NCBI RefSeq assembly: GCF_026735165.1
Contig: NZ_JAPQES010000001.1
Coordinates: 372,001 to 436,000 of the forward strand
Direction of reading: 5' to 3'
From: Clostridium ganghwense
GTDB lineage: Bacteria; Bacillota; Clostridia; Clostridiales; Clostridiaceae
DNA length: 64,000 bases
Shown here: positions 17,889 to 25,952 of the stretch, piece by piece
How the letters are laid out: every line of letters begins with the position of its first letter
Numbering within the stretch: the first letter of the stretch is position 1
The notes under the pieces: generated by a model
Told to the model about the DNA's origin: nothing
The model's input: the letters and a program-made list of their open reading frames with translations, nothing else
The model's database searches: none
Translations under genes and position numbers: made by a program

Positions 17889-18071
17889 TTAAGTACTATG
17901 TCTATTTTTAAATTTTCTTAATACTTCAATAGAGACCAAAACAAACACTATTAACATTGTAATCCCATAAAAATAGTGTTTGGATTTTATATTCAATACT
18001 GCCACTATGAGTGAAAGCAGAGCTGATATCATAAGTGATATTTTCCCTTGTCCTTCGTCTTCTTTTGTCAT
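17889..18071 (-). CDS. Small two-helix membrane protein, 60 residues
   Basis: MTKEDEGQGKISLM leads into two hydrophobic stretches (about 11-26 and 33-50), then a basic tail KFKNRHST. GAGGGAG lies upstream of the ATG. Unknown function; size and shape fit a small membrane peptide or immunity-type protein. The 3' flank has the same CGTAATTTAAGAA motif as the neighbour. Confidence 0.5.
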   Translation of the reverse strand: MTKEDEGQGKISLMISALLSLIVAVLNIKSKHYFYGITMLIVFVLVSIEVLRKFKNRHST

Positions 18072-18184
18072 AATAAATCTCTCCCTCGTCTAATATAAAT
18101 AATCTTCATCATTCCTTACAATTTTATCATAACTCATTGTATCATATTTGCTTCGCATTTTTAGAAAATCACAAAGTATATTAT

Positions 18185-18390
18185 CTATTCAATGTAATAT
18201 TTCCGTTGAAGCAACTCTTCTTCACTAATATACTTTATATCTTCATATTCCTCTGATAGAGCATAATTATACATACTCGATACTAATTGATTATTTTTGC
18301 ACCAAAACATAATATAAGAACAGTCATATACTGCGAGTGCTATTTCACAATCACTTCCTATTTGATCTATAAGTTTATATATAGTTAAGT
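18185..18390 (-). pseudogene. Gene fragment, no start codon
   Basis: A minus-strand open stretch of roughly 65 codons ending in TAG reads as protein-like sequence (DCEIALAVYDCSYIMFWCKN, then LLQRKYYIE) but has no start codon or ribosome site. Its 5' side runs directly into the terminator hairpin at 18420-18449. Probably the 3' remnant of a lost gene. The rest of the 18072-18475 gap shows nothing else. Confidence 0.35.
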
Positions 18391-18419
18391 TCTTGATTGT
18401 AAATTTAAGAATATAAAAA

Positions 18420-18449
18420 CTCCCGCAGTACTTTTCATTACTACGGGAG
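18420..18449 (-). terminator. Terminator after the NIF3-like gene
   Basis: Stem CTCCCGTAGTA/TACTGCGGGAG (11 bp with one G-U) and TTTTTAT following on the minus strand. Confidence 0.85.
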
Positions 18450-18475
18450 ATATAATATATTAGATTATGGAGTTT

Positions 18476-18811
18476 TTATATATCATTTGGATTTAATATA
18501 GGAATTATATTTATAACAGATTCTTCATACGGATGAACTTTTTTAATTGTATCAACTGCTTTTTTTACTATTTCTTTTTTGCAGCAAAATTCTACTTTAC
18601 ACTCTTCTGCTTCACATATTTCACCAATTGTGCCTTCAAAAGGATCAGCACCATCTAAAGGTCTCCAAGAACCAATAACCTTATACACTGACATACAATT
18701 ATCATAATTTCCGCCTATGGTAAGTGCCCCTATATCATTAAGACTTCTTCTTAATTCTTTCACATATTCTTCTGGGATAAAGGTTTCTATTTTGAAAATA
18801 TTAAACTGCAT
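18476..18811 (-). CDS. NIF3-like / PII-type small protein
   Basis: Start moved to the ATG at 18811, which has GAAAGGAA 9 bases before it; this gives 111 residues (MQFNIFKIETFIPEEYVKEL). The pattern IPEEYVKEL, GGNYDNC, GSWRPLDGADPFEGTIG and a late VHPYEE matches the small NIF3-associated domain found alone or inside YqfO-type NIF3 proteins. The fold resembles CutA/PII; the biochemical role is unknown. It begins 36 bp after the amidohydrolase gene and is probably co-transcribed with it. Confidence 0.75.
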   Translation of the reverse strand: MQFNIFKIETFIPEEYVKELRRSLNDIGALTIGGNYDNCMSVYKVIGSWRPLDGADPFEGTIGEICEAEECKVEFCCKKEIVKKAVDTIKKVHPYEESVINIIPILNPNDI

Positions 18812-18847
18812 ATTATATATTCCTTTCAACAAAATTTATGGAACTAT

Positions 18848-20005
18848 TTACTTCTTTATTATTTTCCCATTTACCATTACCATTTCAACCTTGCTTCTTA
18901 AATCAAAAGGATGTCCTGTAAAAACAACTATATCTGCATCTTTACCCTTTTCTAAACTTCCTACCTTATCATCTATCCCAAGAATTTCAGCTGGATTGAT
19001 AGTTATAGCTCTAAGAGCTTCTTCTTCCCCTAATCCTTCTCTTGCTGCAATAGCTGCACAAACTGGTAGGTATTGCAGTGGAATTACAGGATGGTCTGTC
19101 ATTATGGCAACTTTAATTCCTTTCTCTTTAAGTATTCCTGATGTTTCAGAAGTGCGATTTCTAAGTTCTATCTTTGATCTGTTAGATAAGTTTGGACCTA
19201 TGATGATTCCCTTTTGATAACCTTCTTTTAGATAATCACCTATAAGATGTCCTTCTGTGCAGTGATCTAGAGTAATATCAACATCAAATTCTTTAGCAAT
19301 TCTAAGGGCTGTTAAAATATCATCAGCTCTGTGTGCATGTGCTTTTAAAGGTATTTCTTTTCTTATAACCTTTGAAAGAGCCTCCATTTTTATATCAAAT
19401 TCTGGAGTCTTCTCTCCTTCATTATTTGCTTTTTCCTGCTTTTCAACGTATTTTTGTGCTTTAATCAAACTCTCCCTTAATATAGCTGCTGTTGCCATTC
19501 TTGTACTTGGACTTTTCTTCAAATTGTTATAGCATCTCTTAGGATTCTCTCCAAAGGCACACTTCATAGCCACACACTGCTCTAATATCATATCATCAAT
19601 TCTGTCCCCATGAGTTTTAATAACTGCAAATTGTCCTCCTATAACATTGGCACTGCCTGGCCCTGTTGCTACAGTTGTTATTCCTCCTTCTAATGCATCT
19701 TTAAAACATACATCCATAGGATTTATAGCATCTATGGCTCTTAAATGTGGTGTAACTGGATCAACAATCTCATTTCCATCAGCACCTTCAAAGCCCATTC
19801 CATCTTCCCACATACCAAGATGACAGTGTGCATCTATCATTCCTGGCATAACGAACTTACCTTTTATATCAATAACTTCAGCATTTTCAGGAATATCTAT
19901 ATTAACTCCAATATCCTTTATTTTTCCATCTTCAATTAATATCATACCATTTTCGTAATTTTCCTCAGCCATAGTATATATATTGGCATTTTTAATTAAA
20001 ATCAC
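18848..20005 (-). CDS. Metal-dependent amidohydrolase, substrate unknown
   Basis: 385 residues of the amidohydrolase (imidazolonepropionase/dihydroorotase-like) superfamily. Metal-binding HxH is in MIDAHCHLGMWEDG. Further metal ligands are in LKAHAHRADDI, LDHCTEGH and the catalytic aspartate in IMTDHPV. The N- and C-terminal beta-sandwich is visible (MILIKNANIYTM; GSLEKGKDADIVVFTG). It hydrolyses C-N bonds in a cyclic or peptide-like substrate; related proteins are annotated only generally. Cytoplasmic, no signal peptide. Confidence 0.82.
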   Translation of the reverse strand: MILIKNANIYTMAEENYENGMILIEDGKIKDIGVNIDIPENAEVIDIKGKFVMPGMIDAHCHLGMWEDGMGFEGADGNEIVDPVTPHLRAIDAINPMDVCFKDALEGGITTVATGPGSANVIGGQFAVIKTHGDRIDDMILEQCVAMKCAFGENPKRCYNNLKKSPSTRMATAAILRESLIKAQKYVEKQEKANNEGEKTPEFDIKMEALSKVIRKEIPLKAHAHRADDILTALRIAKEFDVDITLDHCTEGHLIGDYLKEGYQKGIIIGPNLSNRSKIELRNRTSETSGILKEKGIKVAIMTDHPVIPLQYLPVCAAIAAREGLGEEEALRAITINPAEILGIDDKVGSLEKGKDADIVVFTGHPFDLRSKVEMVMVNGKIIKK

Positions 20006-20102
20006 ATCTATTCCCCCTAGCTTTTAAGTGTTATTGTTTTTATTTATAAGTATATTTTATCACCATTGTATTTTTTTATAAATTGTTGATTTATGTATTT
20101 AA

Positions 20103-20134
20103 AAATAGGTAATCCGTTTTCGGATTACCTATTT
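20103..20134. terminator. Bidirectional-shaped terminator after the GNAT gene
   Basis: Perfect arms AAATAGGTAATCCG and CGGATTACCTATTT with a TTTT loop. It separates the GNAT gene from the amidohydrolase promoter. Confidence 0.85.
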
Positions 20135-20169
20135 ATTCATATACTGAAAAACTTTATTATATCAGGTTA

Positions 20170-20688
20170 TTAGCATACTGATTTAATAAATTCCCAGTAA
20201 ATTAATTCATTGTCTCTATTAACTTCTTTCAATCCAGCCTTTTCTAATATTCGAGCAGACGACTTGTTGCTAATCAAACACTCAGCCTTAATAACTTTAA
20301 CACTTTCTTGAAAATTTAACCAATCTATAATAGCATTTAAAGATTCAGAACCGAAACCTTTTCCTCTTTCATGCTCTACTAATCCAAATCCAACTTCAAC
20401 TTCGCCCTTTTCATTAGGTTTTCCATGAAAACCTATATCTCCAATTATTCTCTTATTATTTCTGTCTACTATCATCCAAGTTTCAAATCCAGTTGGTATT
20501 TTACTCTTTTCTAATGAATTGTTTATAATTGGTAAAATATCCATTGTATCTTCTGTAGGCCACTTTTTATCACATTTAATTCCAAGTTTCTCAATTTCTT
20601 TACTACTTCTACTTATTAAAGATTTAGTTATTTTCAATGTTATAGGTATTAATATTAACCTATTTGTATATATATTTTTTAAATTCAT
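20170..20688 (-). CDS. GNAT acetyltransferase (RimJ/RimL type)
   Basis: Transfers acetyl from acetyl-CoA to an amine; protein N-termini, amino-glycoside-like drugs and small amines are all possible substrates. Start taken at the ATG with AAAGGTGG 8 bases upstream; the in-frame GTG at 20700 is part of that ribosome site. 172 residues. The acetyl-CoA loop is HERGKGFGSESLNAII, and the end NKSSARILEKAGLKEV is the family's last helix-strand. The gene is preceded by a short leader peptide and pairing elements that can mask its ribosome site, an arrangement typical of antibiotic-resistance genes. Confidence 0.85.
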   Translation of the reverse strand: MNLKNIYTNRLILIPITLKITKSLISRSSKEIEKLGIKCDKKWPTEDTMDILPIINNSLEKSKIPTGFETWMIVDRNNKRIIGDIGFHGKPNEKGEVEVGFGLVEHERGKGFGSESLNAIIDWLNFQESVKVIKAECLISNKSSARILEKAGLKEVNRDNELIYWEFIKSVC

Positions 20689-20696
20689 CTTATTTT

Positions 20697-20783
20697 CCAC
20701 CTTTCAATATAAAAAATAACTTATAGAAATAAAGGTGGATTAATACCTGTAAATCTAACTTAAGTAATAAACCACCTTATTTC
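20697..20783 (-). promoter_or_regulatory. Putative leader attenuator with mutually exclusive hairpins controlling the GNAT gene
   Basis: Three segments on the minus strand can pair in two ways. Segment 1, GAAATAAGGTGG (20783-20772), lies inside the leader peptide. Segment 2 is CCACCTTTATTTC (20738-20726). Segment 3, AAAGGTGG (20704-20697), is the GNAT ribosome site. 1:2 forms about 12 bp with one bulge and is followed a few bases on by TTATTTTTTAT, so it could act as a weak terminator. 2:3 forms 8 perfect bp that bury the ribosome site. Which state is ON cannot be decided from sequence. Confidence 0.65.
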
Positions 20784-20802
20784 CATTTATAAAACTTTTC
20801 AT
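20755..20802 (-). CDS. 15-codon leader peptide upstream of the GNAT gene
   Basis: ATG at 20802 with AGGAG exactly 8 bases upstream, encoding MKSFINGNKVVYYLS then TAG. Codons 7-10 overlap pairing segment 1 of the attenuator. A leader with its own strong ribosome site, overlapping RNA arms that control a downstream acetyltransferase, resembles cat, erm and tet leaders. A possible promoter (TTTATA, 17 bp, TATATT) lies at about 20842-20870. Confidence 0.6.
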   Translation of the reverse strand: MKSFINGNKVVYYLS

Positions 20803-20953
20803 AAAACCAACTCCTGTTACAATTTATTATAAAAAGATACAAATATAATATATCCATCCTTTTGTATAAATTGTATTATATGTCTAATTAAATGTAAATA
20901 GGTTGCACTAAAACTTAAGTAAAAGTTCTTCATTATGATTAATGCTACAAGAA

Positions 20954-21003
20954 AAAGGTTCACAATTTTTATGCATTATATTACATAAAAATCGTGAACC
21001 TTT
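20954..21003 (-). terminator. Terminator after uhpT
   Basis: Arms AAAGGTTCACAATTTTT and AAAAATCGTGAACCTTT (one G-U), followed by TTTTTC on the minus strand. It ends just before the uhpT stop codon. Confidence 0.88.
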
Positions 21004-21009
21004 ATACTG

Positions 21010-22425
21010 CTAAGCAGCTAACTTTTCTTCTATTGGTTCCCTCTTCACTCTTCTTATTCTCTTCTCTTCTTCATAAGCAACAAGTAAAAGAAGAATAATT
21101 CCTAAAATAAGCGCTCCATAAAATACTGTAAATACATCATGCCATCCATGAAGATTTATGCTTCCAATATTTATACCACCTGCTTTTGGATCTGCTATTT
21201 TTGCCAATAAAACTTTAGCTGTAGAATCTCCAAATAAATATCCAAAGGTACCACTTAAACCGTTTGCTACTGCAATAGATTTTTTAGGAGTAAATCCTAC
21301 AAGTGATATTCCAATTAATAGTTGAGGTCCAAATATTAATGTTCCAAGACAGAATAATGAAACATTTACCATTGTAATACTTGTAGCCTTCATATATCCT
21401 AGCACTGCAAAACCAGTTAACACTAAACAGAATACAGCTACAAGAGCTCTTCTTCCTTTTAATAAATCAGATATAAATCCCCAACTAAGACTACCTAAAA
21501 GTGCTCCCATTTCAAAATAGAATATTGTATTTACTGCTTCATTTATTCCAAAATGTAGTTGTTCTGTAACATATAATGGTGCCCAGTTATCAATTCCGAT
21601 ACGTACTATGTAAACAAATATATTAGCTACACATAAAATCCAAATCCAAGGATTCTTTAAAATATATGTTTTAAATATTTCAAACTTACTCATTTCTTCT
21701 ACTTCTACATCATTCTCATTCTTAGCTTCACCAAATATTTCTTCTGATGAATTCCATCCTAATTCTTGAGGTTCATCTTTTCCAATGAATAATATACTAA
21801 AACCTACTATAATTGCTATTACTGCTGGTACTATAAACATTCCAGCTACTTTTCCATGGAAAAATACATTTGCTCCAAATAACGCTAATATCCCTGCTAC
21901 TCCTCCACCAATGTTATGAGACATGTTCCAAAATCCTAAATATCTTCCTCTTTTTTCAGTTGGAGTCCATCTAGTAATTGTAGAATAGGCACTTGGACCA
22001 CCAGGTGCTTGGAAGAATCCACTTAATCCCCATAATACTAAAACTACACCTGTAGGCTTGTTACCCGTCAATAAAATAACTCCAATTGCCAAAACTATAG
22101 TAGCTGACATAATTAGCAGTACTGATACTGCACGTTTTGCGTTTCTACCATCAATAATATAACCTAAAACAGTTTTTCCAATAGCATAGGTTATAGAAAA
22201 ACCAAAACCTATATATCCAAGTTCTGTTGTAGTAAATCCTAGCTGATCTTTTAATAATGGTTGAGCAGCTTTAAAATTGTTTCTAACTAGATACATACAT
22301 GCATACGCTACAAACACAACAAAGAATGCTTTAAAAAACTCTTTACCCCATTGCTTTCTTTGTTCTTCAAGGGGCACATATGGTTCTTTTTTCTTAATAC
22401 TAAAAAAGTCCGATACTTTACTCAT
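21010..22425 (-). CDS. uhpT: Hexose-phosphate:phosphate antiporter (UhpT-like)
   Basis: Inner-membrane carrier of the organophosphate:phosphate antiporter family (major facilitator superfamily), importing hexose phosphates in exchange for phosphate. The start at MSKVSDFF is chosen because AGGAG lies 8 bases before it; the earlier ATG lacks one. 471 residues with about 12 hydrophobic helices. Regions such as GFGFSITYAIGKTVLGYIID, SHNIGGG, VALFGAN-like residues, NIFVYIVRIGIDNWAP and GPQLLIGISLVGFTPKK match UhpT more closely than GlpT. Substrate inference is from resemblance only; GlpT or UhpC are close alternatives. No UhpABC-type regulator is nearby. Confidence 0.82.
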   Translation of the reverse strand: MSKVSDFFSIKKKEPYVPLEEQRKQWGKEFFKAFFVVFVAYACMYLVRNNFKAAQPLLKDQLGFTTTELGYIGFGFSITYAIGKTVLGYIIDGRNAKRAVSVLLIMSATIVLAIGVILLTGNKPTGVVLVLWGLSGFFQAPGGPSAYSTITRWTPTEKRGRYLGFWNMSHNIGGGVAGILALFGANVFFHGKVAGMFIVPAVIAIIVGFSILFIGKDEPQELGWNSSEEIFGEAKNENDVEVEEMSKFEIFKTYILKNPWIWILCVANIFVYIVRIGIDNWAPLYVTEQLHFGINEAVNTIFYFEMGALLGSLSWGFISDLLKGRRALVAVFCLVLTGFAVLGYMKATSITMVNVSLFCLGTLIFGPQLLIGISLVGFTPKKSIAVANGLSGTFGYLFGDSTAKVLLAKIADPKAGGINIGSINLHGWHDVFTVFYGALILGIILLLLVAYEEEKRIRRVKREPIEEKLAA

Positions 22426-22532
22426 TTTTACCACTCCTGTCATAACCATTTACAATTTAAATTTGTTGTTAATCCTTTTCATTTCTTAATCCTCCTATAT
22501 AATAAATTTTTAATTTTTCATAAATATTGCGT

Positions 22533-22557
22533 AAATGTTTCACAAATGTAACATTTT
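22533..22557. promoter_or_regulatory. Inverted repeat upstream of uhpT
   Basis: AAATGTT and AACATTT arms separated by 11 bases, about 110 bp upstream of the uhpT start. A possible regulator-binding site; arms are short, so it may be chance in AT-rich DNA. Confidence 0.3.
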
Positions 22558-22697
22558 GTCGTTTCCAAAATATTTTTATTATTTCTTCTATATATTTTTA
22601 GCTATTATTACTTTTATTTTTTTCTTTTCTAAAATCCTATAATATTCCTAATATAGAAAATTTAATATTTTACTTAGATTATCTATTTTTGTAAAAT

Positions 22698-22743
22698 AAA
22701 AAAACTCCCTAAGAATTCAGATTGCACAATTCTTAAGAAGTTT
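22698..22743 (-). terminator. CTTAAGAA-family inverted repeat, copy 4
   Basis: Diverged copy with arms AAACTCCCTAAGAATT and AATTCTTAAGAAGTTT. On the minus strand it is followed by TTTTTTTATTTT, making it a good intrinsic terminator for the padR operon. Confidence 0.8.
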
Positions 22744-22760
22744 CCTTAACTTTCTTATTT

Positions 22761-22803
22761 TTAATTATATATATTACATTCTCAATGTAATATATATAAT
22801 TAA
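22761..22803. repeat. Perfect 20-bp palindrome with 3-base loop
   Basis: TTAATTATATATATTACATT, CTC, then its exact complement. It lies 4 bp after the stop of the small membrane protein and before the terminator at 22698-22743. There is no T-run on either side. An RNA 3' stabiliser or a protein-binding or processing site are possible. Confidence 0.75.
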
Positions 22804-22807
22804 ATTA

Positions 22808-23095
22808 TTAAGCAGTTTCTTTTTTTCTTTTTCTACGACTTAAAGATAACCCACCAAATCCACTTATAACAGCCATATAAAATCCAAAATCATACAACCA
22901 TCCACTATTTGCGACCTGATATATACGAACATTCTCATCAAATATTCCCATAATAAGTTTTATTGGTGCTATCCATCCATGCCATATACCACTAAAAAAT
23001 CCACCTATATTAGCTCCTGAGCCTCCATCTTTAAATATCGCTAGTAAAGTAATAGCCCATATTATAATCCATACATGTTTACGTTCTAATTTCAT
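22808..23095 (-). CDS. Small membrane protein, 95 residues
   Basis: Start set at the ATG preceded by GGAGGTATCATT. MKLERKHVWIIIWAITLLAI begins with one hydrophobic helix; a glycine-rich segment follows (GGSGANIGGFFSGIWHGWIAPI), then a second helix around FGFYMAVISGFGGLS and a basic end SRRKRKKETA. No named family. Third gene of the padR operon, 65 bp after the flavodoxin-SCP2 fusion gene. Confidence 0.65.
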   Translation of the reverse strand: MKLERKHVWIIIWAITLLAIFKDGGSGANIGGFFSGIWHGWIAPIKLIMGIFDENVRIYQVANSGWLYDFGFYMAVISGFGGLSLSRRKRKKETA

Positions 23096-23160
23096 AATGA
23101 TACCTCCATAAATTTTCAACTTTATATCTTCAATATTAATTAAATTTTTCTTTATGATAA

Positions 23161-24849
23161 TTACTTTCTTCTTCTTCCTCCTGCTACATATTTAGGATAC
23201 CAATTTGAAAACCAATTAGTAAATTTCAATGCACCAAAAGTTAATATATATATAGCTGGTGTAAATTCTAATAAACTAAATTCTTTCAAAATAGCAAACA
23301 AGATTCCCTGTATAATAAATATTACACTCCAGAATAATGTTAAAACTTCATTTGTCTTAGTAAATAAGATATTTCCTTTAATATTCCCATTAAAATCAAA
23401 CTTCGAATAGTCAGATGTCAGTGGTGTTTCATTGAACAGCGAAGCACCCCATATTAAAGCTATGGCAAAGTAATTTATAAGGGCACCATCTGACTTAAGT
23501 AATGAAGTTCCTACAGTTTGAACTATTGCTAGTAAACCAAAATATTGAAAGCTCATTTGCTCAAAATAAGTGACTTCTTTATGCTTTTTCTTTGCCATTA
23601 CTATTAAACAACTAAGCAGCAGCGGAATCCAAACCCCAAAGAAAGTACTAAAAGTAATACTTGACCATGATATAATCCAAGGTATAAAGGTTATTCCCAT
23701 CCATTTTTGTCCTTTTATTCCCAGGATTTTATCCTTCTTAGGCTCTTCATTTGAATCATTAGCTTCTTTTGAATCATCTGATCCAAAAATTTTTCCCATA
23801 GCCATCATGAAATTCAGATCTCCCTCAATACGATAAAGACCATCCATCATAGCTTTTGCACCTTCTAGTTCTCCATTTGAAATTTTAAGCCATGTCTCAT
23901 AAGTAGTAATAATTTTTGTTGTAAAAGAATTACTAGCACCTTCAACTAACTCACATACTTGATCCTTGATTATAAAATGATGAGTTTCTTTTAAATCTGT
24001 AAACTCAAATTCAAGTATAGAATCTATTCCTTTAGCATTCTCACTAACAAAACTTTGCCTCATAAGCTTTAAATATGAAAGTCCCTTTTGTTTCTTATTA
24101 TTTTGTGTTCTTTCATCACCCTTTGTCACACTTTCAGTATCTATATCATTATTAATATCCCAGCTTAAATTTGCCATTTCAATAAAATCATCAACAGGAA
24201 CTAAAGGTTGATTAAGCATTTCTTTTGTACTAGATTCAATCTTTCCATTTCTGGCATATTCAATCCCAGCTTGTCCCAAAGTATCTGAATACCACTTTAA
24301 TCTTCCCTTCATAGCATTTTGGGATAATAATTCTCCCATCACACAACAAATACTTTCATCTATATTATTTTTCGTAATTTTATCAAATGACTCTTTTAAT
24401 ATGTCGAAGTTGCTAAAATCCGGGAAACCACAATTGGAAATAATTATATTTTTACTTTTAATTCTTTTATATCTTATTGGATGAACGTATTCACCATCTT
24501 CTTTAACAATAAATGGTTCCGCTAAAGGTAAAGTTCTTTCAACAAATGTTTTTAAAATTGATGTCATACCATAATGATATACCGGTGTTGCCCATATTAC
24601 TAAATCAGAATCAATTAGTTTTTGTAATAAATTCTCCATACCATCTTTATGTATACATTTTCCTGGAGTTTTAGTCCAACAAGTAAAGCATCCTATACAA
24701 TTTTTTATATTCTCTTTGTGAAGTTCTATATACTCTATTTGACTTTCTAATTCAACAGATTGATACCCCTTTAAAAAACCATCAATTATTTTTGCTGTAT
24801 TTCCATTCTTACCCCTAGGACTTCCATTAACGATTGTTATTTTTTTCAC
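23161..24849 (-). CDS. Flavodoxin-like NAD(P)H/FMN reductase fused to SCP2 sterol-carrier domain and membrane domain
   Basis: Start set at a GTG with GGAGGG 8 bases upstream, 4 bp after the padR stop; the longer frame would overlap padR and lacks a ribosome site. About 562 residues in three parts. Residues 1-200: flavodoxin-fold reductase (ITIVNGSPRGKNGNTAKI; WATPVYHYGMTSILKTFVER) with a C-x2-C-x7-C cluster near 50-65. About 260-370: SCP2-type lipid-binding domain (ITTYETWLKISNGELEGAKA). About 385-555: four or more membrane helices. It may pass electrons to, or modify, a hydrophobic substrate at the membrane. No function is established for this three-part order. Confidence 0.75.
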   Translation of the reverse strand: MKKITIVNGSPRGKNGNTAKIIDGFLKGYQSVELESQIEYIELHKENIKNCIGCFTCWTKTPGKCIHKDGMENLLQKLIDSDLVIWATPVYHYGMTSILKTFVERTLPLAEPFIVKEDGEYVHPIRYKRIKSKNIIISNCGFPDFSNFDILKESFDKITKNNIDESICCVMGELLSQNAMKGRLKWYSDTLGQAGIEYARNGKIESSTKEMLNQPLVPVDDFIEMANLSWDINNDIDTESVTKGDERTQNNKKQKGLSYLKLMRQSFVSENAKGIDSILEFEFTDLKETHHFIIKDQVCELVEGASNSFTTKIITTYETWLKISNGELEGAKAMMDGLYRIEGDLNFMMAMGKIFGSDDSKEANDSNEEPKKDKILGIKGQKWMGITFIPWIISWSSITFSTFFGVWIPLLLSCLIVMAKKKHKEVTYFEQMSFQYFGLLAIVQTVGTSLLKSDGALINYFAIALIWGASLFNETPLTSDYSKFDFNGNIKGNILFTKTNEVLTLFWSVIFIIQGILFAILKEFSLLEFTPAIYILTFGALKFTNWFSNWYPKYVAGGRRRK

Positions 24850-24853
24850 CCTA

Positions 24854-25408
24854 TTAACCCTCCTCTGCTTCAAGTAACTCCATGCAATCATCAACCCACT
24901 GAATATTGGACTCAGCTGTAAAATGTCCTCTCTTTATTGCCATTAACCAATACATTTTCTCACCTTTTTTACCAGTTAATTGTTCTCTATAATCAAGTTC
25001 TCCTTCTGCTTGTTTTAATCTTCTAGAAAATTCTTCGTTAATTTTTCTATACTCAATGAGTTCTTTTTTTAAAATATCTTTATCTCCATTTGACCCAAAA
25101 AATACTCTCATGGTCATTTCATCACGTATTTTCATAGCATTCTTCACCGAATGCTCATCTAGCCAACTAATTAACTCTCTTTTACCATCATCAGATAGTG
25201 TAAATATTTTTTTATTCGGCTTATCTTTTTGTACTACATATTCTGAAGTTACCCACTCTTTTTTCTCAAGAGTATCTAATTCTCGATATATTTGACTGGT
25301 TTGTGTGTTCCAAAAAAAATTTAGTGATTCATTAAACAACTTCATAACATCATATCCTGTCATTGAACCATATGACAATAATCCTAATATTCCATGTTTT
25401 AATGACAT
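24854..25408 (-). CDS. PadR-family transcriptional repressor
   Basis: Start set at the ATG with AGGAGG 6 bases upstream (MSLKHGILGLLSYGSMTGYD), giving 184 residues. N-terminal winged helix (about 1-85; GYDVMKLFNESLNFFWNTQT, LDTLEKKEWVTSE) plus the Vir-type C-terminal helical dimerisation domain. PadR proteins usually repress adjacent detoxification or efflux genes and release DNA on binding a ligand. A 50-bp palindrome directly upstream is the obvious operator, and the downstream reductase-SCP2 and membrane genes are the likely targets. Confidence 0.9.
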   Translation of the reverse strand: MSLKHGILGLLSYGSMTGYDVMKLFNESLNFFWNTQTSQIYRELDTLEKKEWVTSEYVVQKDKPNKKIFTLSDDGKRELISWLDEHSVKNAMKIRDEMTMRVFFGSNGDKDILKKELIEYRKINEEFSRRLKQAEGELDYREQLTGKKGEKMYWLMAIKRGHFTAESNIQWVDDCMELLEAEEG

Positions 25409-25438
25409 TTTTAACCTCCTCAAATCTTAATAGATTCA

Positions 25439-25488
25439 CAATATTATATTCTACATGTATTATATTATACATGTAGAATATAATATTG
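25439..25488. promoter_or_regulatory. 50-bp palindrome, probable PadR operator
   Basis: CAATATTATATTCTACATGT followed by its mirror, 22-base perfect arms around 6 central bases. It includes the ATGTA/TACAT core common to PadR sites and TATAAT-like hexamers, so a bound repressor would cover the promoter. It lies 31 bp upstream of the padR start. Confidence 0.8.
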
Positions 25489-25608
25489 CAAGGATTTTTT
25501 ATTAAAACTTAAAATAATATTTTCAATGGTTCTTATAAATAGTCAAATTATAGTGAATTTAAATGAATTGAAAAAAGATTTTGGTGTTAAAATGCTCTAC
25601 CTATGTTC

Positions 25609-25884
25609 TCATTTCAATTCATCTTCATCACATATTCTTCTTGCTCTTATATATACCAATATAGTGACTAATAATACTGGAATTTTTATAGGTGGAATAT
25701 ATAAATAACTAAGTACATCTTCAATACCTGAAATTACATTTAAACTAATAGGTACAACAAATATGGCTAATGCAAATGCAACTCTTCTATAATCACTTAA
25801 GTTAAATATATATTCAATACATTTTAAAATAACATAATAGTACACAGTTATTTTTATGTATGATGTTATTACCCATACTACCAA
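25609..25884 (-). pseudogene. C-terminal relic of a GerAB-type spore germination permease
   Basis: 91 codons resembling the last helices of endospore germination permeases: a conserved tryptophan-led helix (VVWVITSYIKITVYYYVI), then LSDYRRVAFALAIFVVPISL and a basic end. The N-terminal three quarters are missing and no ribosome site precedes the first ATG, so it is a decayed remnant. It supports a spore-forming ancestry. Confidence 0.6.
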
Positions 25885-25952
25885 GACTTTATGAAACCTT
25901 AATAATTGATATTTTTTTCCTCATATGTTAATCTAACCTGGAGGTGTTTAAG

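Noticed and set aside
20697-20802. T-box leader upstream of the GNAT gene, because of GGTGG
   Set aside because: No stem I specifier structure and no conserved T-box sequence; the short ORF with ribosome site explains the region better.
25526-25708. Plus-strand frame of 60 codons over the germination-permease relic
   Set aside because: Antisense to the relic; no ribosome site and low-complexity composition.
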